64,000 nt of DNA from Furfurilactobacillus curtus (GTDB taxonomy: Bacteria > Bacillota > Bacilli > Lactobacillales > Lactobacillaceae). The notes under the pieces are model-generated. The model ran no database searches, was not told where the DNA came from, and saw nothing but the letters and a program-made list of their open reading frames with translations. The stretch spans positions 186,001 through 250,000 of the forward strand of contig NZ_BQXO01000003.1 in NCBI RefSeq assembly GCF_045862785.1, given 5' to 3'. Positions 58,389-64,000 of the stretch are shown piece by piece. The position numbers were made by a program, and so were the translations under genes. The stretch's first letter is position 1, and each line of letters begins with the position of its first letter.

Positions 58389-58964
58389 TCATTTCATTAA
58401 GGCTGCGATTAATAACTCGCACACTTCACTAAACGGTCGCTCGTTTTGGGTGTACACTCCGTTTAAAATATTATCGGCATGTATCTTGATCGTCGAAAAC
58501 AACAAATTGCGCACCAATGAAATATCAACCGATCTAAAAGTCCCATTATGTAAATTAGCTGCGAGTAGCTGCTGAATTGGCGTTTGGCTCACCCACTCTT
58601 CAACTTGTGCAACTGTCTTTACATCAATCCACATTTCAGACTTTAGCTTTTCAATCACGGTCATGCTATCTGGGTGTTCTAACGCGAATTTAAATAAGTT
58701 CGTCAAATAATGCTGCAATAACGAAGCGATTGGTTGATTCAAAGCAACGTCATAATCAGCTTGATATAATGCTTTTATTTCTCGAAGAAATAATGCGGCT
58801 AATAATGCAGCTCGGTTATCAAAGTAGGTATAAATACTAGATTGAGGAATTCCCACGGCCTGCGCAATTGCGGTTGTGGAAACATCGCCAACATCTTTAC
58901 TGAGGATTAATTGAGCCGTCGCATCCAAAATCGCCTCATACTTTTTCTGACTTTTCTTTTTCAT
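58389..58964 (-). CDS. TetR-family regulator, probably translated from a leaderless mRNA
   Basis: 191-aa regulator. Helix-turn-helix 8-55: KYEAILDATAQLILSKDVGD, then TTAIAQAVGIPQSSIYTYFD. The ATG at 58964 lies only 6 bp after the -10 (TATATT), with no ribosome site in between, so transcription should start at or next to the ATG. It diverges from an epimerase gene whose promoter holds palindromic operators, so it most likely represses that gene and perhaps itself. Confidence 0.87.
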   Translation of the reverse strand: MKKKSQKKYEAILDATAQLILSKDVGDVSTTAIAQAVGIPQSSIYTYFDNRAALLAALFLREIKALYQADYDVALNQPIASLLQHYLTNLFKFALEHPDSMTVIEKLKSEMWIDVKTVAQVEEWVSQTPIQQLLAANLHNGTFRSVDISLVRNLLFSTIKIHADNILNGVYTQNERPFSEVCELLIAALMK

Positions 58965-58970
58965 GTTTTG

Positions 58971-59050
58971 AATATAATTAGGATTTATTTGAAAGTCAAT
59001 GCTTGATTATGATAGATCTATCGTTTATAATCATTGCCGATAAACTTATC
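58971..59050. promoter_or_regulatory. Divergent promoters and TetR operators
   Basis: Minus strand: TTGACT (58994-58999), 17 bp, TATATT (58971-58976). Plus strand: TTGATT (59003-59008), 17 bp, TATAAT (59026-59031). The perfect palindrome GATAGATCTATC (59011-59022) lies inside the plus-strand spacer, and a similar GATAAACTTATC (59039-59050) sits at the start site, 28 bp on. Confidence 0.75.
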
Positions 59051-59082
59051 ATTTAAAATTAAATCAAAGAAGGTACATGAAA

Positions 59083-59994
59083 ATGAAATTATTTGTGACT
59101 GGTGGTACAGGCTTTATCGGATCGGCTGTTGTAAAAAAGCTCATTGCACACGGACATGAGGTTACTGGTTTATCTCGATCAACACACGGTGATCAAGTAT
59201 TAGCTGGCTTAGGCGCTACCTCATTACGCGGAACTTTGGATGATTTAACAACCCTAGCTGAAGCCGCGCAACAGGCTGATGGCGTTCTCCACCTAGGCTA
59301 TAATAATGACTTCAACCACTACGACGAAGCAGTGGCACAAGATCTTGCTGCAGTTAAAGCCATGCTTGCTGCATTAGCTGGCAGTAATAAACCATTTGTG
59401 AACACGTCAGGAACTTTAATGGTTACTGATTTAGGACGCAGTGCAACAGAACAGGACACTGCTCCGTTAACTGGTCGGGCCGTGTCAGAGAGTTTGGCAC
59501 GCCAATCAGCTCAGGAAGGTGTCCGAGGCATGGCTGTTCGTTTGTCGCCAACGGTTCACGATGAGCATCGGCAGGGCTTTGGCACATTACTTGCTGGGTT
59601 AGCCGTCCAACACGGTCAAGCAGCTTACGTCGGCGAAGGAACGACGCGATGGCCATCGGTTCATCGATTGGATGCTGCTGATTTATTTGTTGCTGCGTTA
59701 GAACATGGCGAAGCTGGCGCCGTTTACAACGCAGCCGCTGAAACTGGGATTACGGTTAAAGCGATCGCAACCACGATTGGTCAATCCTTGAAACTTCCGA
59801 TTACCGCTTTAACACCAGCCGATGCTGAGGCTTACTTTGGCTGGTTTACTAATGGAATTCAGCAAGATAATCCAACTAGTAGTGACTGGACTCAAAACGC
59901 GCTCAATTGGCATCCGACTCATCCTGGTCTCTTAGCTGATCTCGCAACATTCTTAAATAATCCTGAAAACGTCGCCCATCTGACTGCGCACTAA
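59083..59994 (+). CDS. NAD(P)-dependent epimerase/dehydratase-like SDR protein
   Basis: 303-aa atypical short-chain dehydrogenase. The Rossmann loop is FVTGGTGFIGSAVVKKL (4-20), with Arg at GLSRSTHGD favouring NADP. An extended-SDR Ser-Thr region (PFVNTSGTLMV) is present, but the usual YxxxK is not obvious, so the catalytic class is unclear. The ATG at 59083 has AAGAAGG 9 bases upstream; an in-frame ATG at 59077 is closer to the site. It is probably repressed by the divergent TetR protein; the ligand and substrate are unknown. Confidence 0.83.
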   Translation: MKLFVTGGTGFIGSAVVKKLIAHGHEVTGLSRSTHGDQVLAGLGATSLRGTLDDLTTLAEAAQQADGVLHLGYNNDFNHYDEAVAQDLAAVKAMLAALAGSNKPFVNTSGTLMVTDLGRSATEQDTAPLTGRAVSESLARQSAQEGVRGMAVRLSPTVHDEHRQGFGTLLAGLAVQHGQAAYVGEGTTRWPSVHRLDAADLFVAALEHGEAGAVYNAAAETGITVKAIATTIGQSLKLPITALTPADAEAYFGWFTNGIQQDNPTSSDWTQNALNWHPTHPGLLADLATFLNNPENVAHLTAH

Positions 59995-60028
59995 ATAAAA
60001 ACACATGAATGACTTGTCCAGATTGATT

Positions 60029-60068
60029 AAAAGGCACCATTTCCAATTTTGTGGAAATGGTGCCTTTT
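60029..60068. terminator. Bidirectional terminator, epimerase gene and whiA
   Basis: AAAAGGCACCATTTCC (60029-60044) pairs perfectly with GGAAATGGTGCCTTTT (60053-60068). Confidence 0.9.
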
Positions 60069-60102
60069 CTGATTGGTAGCAACTAGTATTGCCTTAGTAA
60101 AT

Positions 60103-61047
60103 CTAGGCTGAGAGGTCATTGTTGTCACGTAGTTTTTGAGCATACTCATTTATTTTACGTAGTCGGTGATTAACGCCTGACTTGGAAATCGGGCCTCCCG
60201 GAATTAAATCGCCTAATTCCTTTAAACTCACTTCTCGATTGGCAAGCCGTGTTTCGGCCATCACTTGCAGTTTATCAGGAAGTTGCCCTAATCCTACCCG
60301 AGCTTGAATGTACTCAATATTCTCGATTTGCTTTGAACTAGCCGTTGCCACCTTTTCCATGTTGGCCGTTTCACAGTTCACTAATCGATTAACCGAATTG
60401 CGCATATCTCGCATGATCCGCACATCTTCAAACTTCAACATCGCGTTGGTGGCCCCAATTAAAGTCAAGAAATCGGAAATTTTCTCGCCTTCTTTAAGGT
60501 ATGTGATAAAGCCACTGCGCCGATTTGTCATCCGGGCATTGAGTTCATAGCGATTCATAAAATCACATATTTGTTCATTTTGCTCTTCATATAAAGAGTA
60601 AATCTCTAGATGATAGCGACTTGTGTCAGGATTGTTGACAGACCCACCGGCCAAAAAGGCGCCACGTAAATATGAACGAAATTCGCTATCATCATTTAGT
60701 GTCCCCTCAGGCACCACTTCTTCAATACCCGCGGTTCCCATCACATGTAAATCATGTAACACTTGCTGAGTTCCCGTTCGTAACCGAACAACGTACATAT
60801 TATTCTTCTTCAACTTGACATTTTTCCGCACAATCAATTCTGCTTCTAATCGATAAAATTGTTTTAAAAGCGAATAAATTCGCCGTGCGATTGCCGGATT
60901 TTCTGTCTGTACATTTAAGATAAACGCATGATTCACTAGGTTAACGGCTCCGTTCATGCGAATTAATGCCATCAATTCCGCCTTGCCATTGGCAGCATGC
61001 ACCGTTAACCCGGTCAGTTCCTTTTTGACATCACTTGCGTATGACAT
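60103..61047 (-). CDS. whiA: WhiA-family protein
   Basis: 314-aa DNA-associated protein with an N-terminal domain (1-80), a LAGLIDADG-like domain (about 100-200, RGAFLAGGSVNNP) and a C-terminal helix-turn-helix (about 225-305, LGDLIPGGPISKSGVNHRLR). In Bacillus it affects division and metabolism; the endonuclease residues are degenerate. The ATG at 61047 is chosen (GGTGG 7 bases upstream); a longer frame from 61074 overlaps yvcK. It is third in rapZ-yvcK-whiA. Confidence 0.94.
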   Translation of the reverse strand: MSYASDVKKELTGLTVHAANGKAELMALIRMNGAVNLVNHAFILNVQTENPAIARRIYSLLKQFYRLEAELIVRKNVKLKKNNMYVVRLRTGTQQVLHDLHVMGTAGIEEVVPEGTLNDDSEFRSYLRGAFLAGGSVNNPDTSRYHLEIYSLYEEQNEQICDFMNRYELNARMTNRRSGFITYLKEGEKISDFLTLIGATNAMLKFEDVRIMRDMRNSVNRLVNCETANMEKVATASSKQIENIEYIQARVGLGQLPDKLQVMAETRLANREVSLKELGDLIPGGPISKSGVNHRLRKINEYAQKLRDNNDLSA

Positions 61048-61063
61048 TTGGCTACCACCGCTC

Positions 61064-62071
61064 CTAAATTTCACTCAGATCTTTTTGCTTTAATAACTTC
61101 ATTAACTCAGCCACAACTTTGGCACCGTCGTGAAAGGCTCCCGCATCACGCAGCTTCAACAAATTGGCACGTATTGCCTTTGTCCCCATCTTTTCCAGCG
61201 CCTCCGGGTCAGACGTCACTTGCGTGGAAACCTCGTTCCACCGTTTCCAATCCATATAATCTTCTGGTACCTTAGCCGTGTTCACTAATACTGTATCCAC
61301 AAAATTGGCACCGACATGTTCATTTAACACCCGCACATGATCAGCGTCGGTAAAGTGATCCGTCTCACCCTTTTGGGTCATGATATTACAAATATAGACG
61401 ACTTCAGCCGTCGTGGTCTTAATGGCTTGGCCGACGTTACTGACCATCAGATTCGGTAAGATACTCGTAAATAAACTACCCGGACCTAGGACAATTAAAT
61501 CCGCAGCCAAAATGGCGTCAACAACCGCTGGCATTGCTGTTGCAACAGTGGTACCAGCGTCAGGCTGTGGGGTCACCCAGACGCGTTTAATTTGGCGATG
61601 AGCCGCCGTAATCTCCGCTTCCCCAGCAACCGTTGCCCCGTCGGCAAATTCCGCATGCAGCACTAACGGCTCATTGGCGACTGGATAAACGTGACCATCC
61701 ACGGCCATCATCTGTGACAACTCTTGAACCGCCCCAAATACTCCGTGCTCCATTTCTGTCAGCGCGGCAATAATTAAGTTACCAATCGCGTGACCAGAGA
61801 AAAAGTTGTCATTAGCTTCAAAACGATATTGAAAAACCCGCAAGGCTAACGGAGATAAGCTCGATAAGGACACCATCACATTACGAATATCACCAGGTGG
61901 CACGACGTTAATATAATTGCGAATAATTCCTGAAGAACCACCATCATCAGCAACTGTCACCACCGCTGTTACATCAACATCTTGCTTGTGTAAGGAATCC
62001 AATACCACTGGTAGACCTGTGCCGCCACCAATGACAACGACGCGGGGCCGGCGTTGATTAGCTTGCGTCAT
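61064..62071 (-). CDS. yvcK: YvcK/GlmR gluconeogenesis factor
   Basis: 335-aa UDP-sugar-binding protein of the CofD-like fold. GGGTGLPVVLDSL (15-27), VADDGGSSGIIR (about 42-53), GHAIGNLIIAALTEM and GPGSLFTSILPNL. In Bacillus, GlmR binds UDP-GlcNAc and stimulates GlmS when UDP-GlcNAc is low. glmS, glmM and nagB are also in this window. The ATG overlaps the rapZ stop (ATGA). Confidence 0.95.
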   Translation of the reverse strand: MTQANQRRPRVVVIGGGTGLPVVLDSLHKQDVDVTAVVTVADDGGSSGIIRNYINVVPPGDIRNVMVSLSSLSPLALRVFQYRFEANDNFFSGHAIGNLIIAALTEMEHGVFGAVQELSQMMAVDGHVYPVANEPLVLHAEFADGATVAGEAEITAAHRQIKRVWVTPQPDAGTTVATAMPAVVDAILAADLIVLGPGSLFTSILPNLMVSNVGQAIKTTTAEVVYICNIMTQKGETDHFTDADHVRVLNEHVGANFVDTVLVNTAKVPEDYMDWKRWNEVSTQVTSDPEALEKMGTKAIRANLLKLRDAGAFHDGAKVVAELMKLLKQKDLSEI

Positions 62072-62958
62072 GATCGATTCACCGTTTCCTTTCGTTTATT
62101 GATATCTCGGTGACTGACGTGAACGCGATGATCCGCGGCCAAATCCTTGCCAAGCCGAGCAGCGATCGCCACTGAACGATGTTGACCTCCCGTACACCCG
62201 ATCGCAATGGTTAAACTCGTCTTGCCTTCCCGTTGATAGTCTGGCATAACAAGTTGTAATAAGCTTAACCATTGCTGGTAAAAAGGCGTGGTCGCCGGTT
62301 GAGCCATCACGTAGTCATAAACTGGCTGATCTAGGCCAGTTAGTGGTTTCAGCGCAGCCACGTAATACGGATTAGGCAAAAAACGTACATCCATTACAAT
62401 ATCCGCGTCGATTGGTAACCCATACTTATAACCAAAAGACAGAATTTCGATATGAAATTCATTGGCTGGTCCCTGTTCATCTGCATATTGGCTAAAAATC
62501 TCTTCTCGTAATTGCCGCGGTGTCAGAGCATCAGTATTAATCACCAGATCGGCGCGTTCTTTTAATTCTGATAATAATGCCCGTTCTTGACGAATGCCAT
62601 CAAGCACGCGACCTTCCATTGCCAGTGGATGCGCGCGCCGAGTTTCTTTATAACGGGCCACTAATTCACCATCAGACGCGTCCAAAAACAGAACCGAAGT
62701 GCGCACCGATCCTGTGCTGGCCGAAATCGCCAGCATTTCTTGTAAGTCATCAAAAAACTCGCGAGAACGTAAATCAACAACTAACGCGACCTTGTTAACC
62801 TTACCGGATTGTCTCACTAATTCCCAAAATTTTGGCAACAATTTCGGTGGCATATTATCCATCACAAAATAATCTAAGTCTTCAAAGCTTTGCATGGCAA
62901 CCGTTTTACCAGCACCACTCATTCCTGTAATAATCACTAAGTCTAGCTGTTGGGCCAT
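62068..62958 (-). CDS. rapZ: RNase adapter RapZ / nucleotide-binding YvcJ
   Basis: 296-aa P-loop protein. Walker A GMSGAGKT (12-19), DNMPPKLLP (about 34-42), VVDLRSREF, and a C-terminal domain with YKYGLPIDADIVMDVRFLPN and GCTGGQHRSVAIA (about 249-261). In enterobacteria RapZ controls GlmS through small RNAs; in Gram-positives its role is less clear. AGGGAAGG precedes the ATG. An extended -10 TGTTATAAT (TATAAT at 62989-62994) lies just upstream, so the operon probably starts here. Confidence 0.95.
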   Translation of the reverse strand: MAQQLDLVIITGMSGAGKTVAMQSFEDLDYFVMDNMPPKLLPKFWELVRQSGKVNKVALVVDLRSREFFDDLQEMLAISASTGSVRTSVLFLDASDGELVARYKETRRAHPLAMEGRVLDGIRQERALLSELKERADLVINTDALTPRQLREEIFSQYADEQGPANEFHIEILSFGYKYGLPIDADIVMDVRFLPNPYYVAALKPLTGLDQPVYDYVMAQPATTPFYQQWLSLLQLVMPDYQREGKTSLTIAIGCTGGQHRSVAIAARLGKDLAADHRVHVSHRDINKRKETVNRS

Positions 62959-63008
62959 GCGTTATCCTTCCCTTTCACTGTTTCTAACATTATAACATAC
63001 CGGGTGTG

Positions 63009-63815
63009 TCATTTTTCCTTTTCCTGATTGGGCTGTACGCTTAAAGTTCGCTTTACTTCCACTGAGCGATGATCCCATCGCCAGCCTGCAACAGCTGCAG
63101 TAATGGGAACAGTCGCTAACACACCAACAAATGATAATAAGACCGTCGTCAATTGGGCGACGAACACTTTATCATTAAGCATCATGCCCCATGAATAGTG
63201 CAGACCCGCAAACCAGATGAACAGTGCTAGAAAGCCACCAAAAAAACCAAAGAATAACGTGTTGAAAGTTGTGCCGATGATCTGTTTACCCACGTTAATC
63301 CCATCGTTAAACAGGCGTTTGCCCGTAATTGAGGGTTGTTGCTCTTCAATTTCTGATAGACCAGACGAAATCGCCATCGCGGCTTCAGCAATGGCTCCTA
63401 GTGTGCTGAGAATCACAGTGGCAATACTGACTTTTACAAACGAAATACCAATCAGCAAGGACATCCCCTCTAAATCATCGCTGTCTTCCTCACCAAAACC
63501 AGCAACACTAGCCCAGTGCTCGACTGGAATAATTAGTAACATCAACAATACCATGACCACCACGGCAGCATAAAAGGCGGTTGTCGTACTATAATCATCT
63601 TCATTACCAAAGAAAATCGTGACCGCTAAAATAATCACCCCCATCACGAGAGTAACTGGCAACGGCGGCAGATGAAATTGAATGAGGACAATGGTCATAA
63701 ACAGCAAAGCAAAGTTGAAACCTAAACTGATAAATGCTAAAAATCCTTGTTTGCCACCCACCAGCCACATCGCTAAGAGTAAGATCAAGGCTAATCCACT
63801 AAATGTTGTCATCAT
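63009..63815 (-). CDS. YibE/F-family membrane protein
   Basis: 268-aa integral membrane protein with seven to eight helices and the YibE/F-type core ISFVKVSIATVILSTLGAIA (about 120-140), AIAEAAMAISSGLSEI and GKQIIGTTFNTLFFGFFGGF. The acidic loop GEEDSDDLEGM (about 108-118) is typical. Function unknown. Tandem ATGs at 63815 and 63812 follow a G-run; the start overlaps the upstream partner by 17 bp, so the pair is co-translated. Confidence 0.82.
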   Translation of the reverse strand: MMTTFSGLALILLLAMWLVGGKQGFLAFISLGFNFALLFMTIVLIQFHLPPLPVTLVMGVIILAVTIFFGNEDDYSTTTAFYAAVVVMVLLMLLIIPVEHWASVAGFGEEDSDDLEGMSLLIGISFVKVSIATVILSTLGAIAEAAMAISSGLSEIEEQQPSITGKRLFNDGINVGKQIIGTTFNTLFFGFFGGFLALFIWFAGLHYSWGMMLNDKVFVAQLTTVLLSFVGVLATVPITAAVAGWRWDHRSVEVKRTLSVQPNQEKEK

Positions 63816-64000
63816 GCCCCCCCTTGTCTTTGGCCGGAATTATTCGAGACATTAATCGACTGGCCACAAAGCTCGCCACCGGAATCGCTAAGACGATCCC
63901 TAAACCACTGATTAAGGTTTGAATAACACCTAATGACATATTCATCATGTACGTATAGCCCCAATTATTACCATTCTTTAAAAACAATAAGGTCATAGGA
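63799..64000 (-). CDS. YibE/F-family protein, C-terminal end (cut by window edge)
   Basis: The frame stays open to base 64000, so the ATG at 63996 is probably internal. The visible part is one transmembrane helix (MMNMSLGVIQTLISGLGIVL) followed by a second hydrophobic segment and a basic and acidic tail (RIIPAKDKGGHDD). YibE/F proteins commonly occur as two adjacent genes, the upstream one about 350-390 aa. This is the end of that larger partner. Confidence 0.75.
   Translation of the reverse strand, partial: PMTLLFLKNGNNWGYTYMMNMSLGVIQTLISGLGIVLAIPVASFVASRLMSRIIPAKDKGGHDDNI

Overview
This is a 64 kb stretch of a low-to-moderate GC Lactobacillaceae chromosome. The evidence is the gene content and order (cdaA-cdaR-glmM, secG-est-rnr-smpB, rapZ-yvcK-whiA, ung-pta-tsaE), LysM/CHAP and Apf-type wall proteins, a tmRNA whose tag peptide ends in ALAA, strong AGGAGG-type ribosome binding sites, and CcpA, CtsR, PerR and T-box control elements. 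The genus cannot be fixed by eye. There is no transposase, prophage or CRISPR array, so this is core chromosome. Most genes lie on the minus strand.

Layout. 1-7.6 kb: the 3'-truncated end of a LysM-CHAP wall hydrolase gene, ssrA (tmRNA), a metallophosphoesterase, the manganese importer mntH, a MarR regulator with a small partner, several tiny genes, and a candidate catabolite-controlled small RNA. 7.6-17.2 kb: amino-sugar and wall-precursor block (nagB, glmS, glmM, cdaR, cdaA, a large Na+/H+ antiporter, murB). 17.3-27.5 kb: DNA repair and RNA quality control (exoA, a DnaQ-like exonuclease, tsaE, pta, ung, an Apf-like wall protein, smpB, rnr, an esterase, secG). 27.6-35.8 kb: a ClC channel with a TetR regulator, then gap, pgk, tpiA, eno, without cggR beside gap. 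36-42.9 kb: Leloir galactose genes (a small ORF, a GPH permease, galK, galT, galR, with galM separate; no galE). 43-56 kb: tRNA-Arg, a PnuC transporter, a GH65 phosphorylase, PerR, an MFS exporter, a multicopper oxidase operon, a YhgE-like protein, an aldo/keto reductase, and an NhaC-family transporter behind a T-box leader. 56.4-64 kb: MenA, clpP with a perfect CtsR box, a TetR/epimerase divergent pair, rapZ-yvcK-whiA, and a YibE/F pair cut by the window end.

How it fits together. GlmS, GlmM, NagB, YvcK (GlmR) and MurB act around UDP-GlcNAc supply. NagB and GlmS carry matching GntR-type (NagR) operator sequences. CdaA makes c-di-AMP beside GlmM and next to a monovalent cation antiporter. Carbon control is visible as cre sites at galM, at the gal operon and at a short intergenic transcript.

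Most interesting unexplained items: the CcpA-type promoter driving a short RNA with its own terminator (6.7 kb), a T-box on an NhaC transporter (56 kb), a probably leaderless tetR facing operators inside its neighbour's promoter (59 kb), a dispersed hairpin family (7.5, 41.7 and 48.0 kb), a roughly 120-bp intergenic repeat family (27.6 and 58.2 kb), and twin hairpins in the apf leader (22.65 kb).
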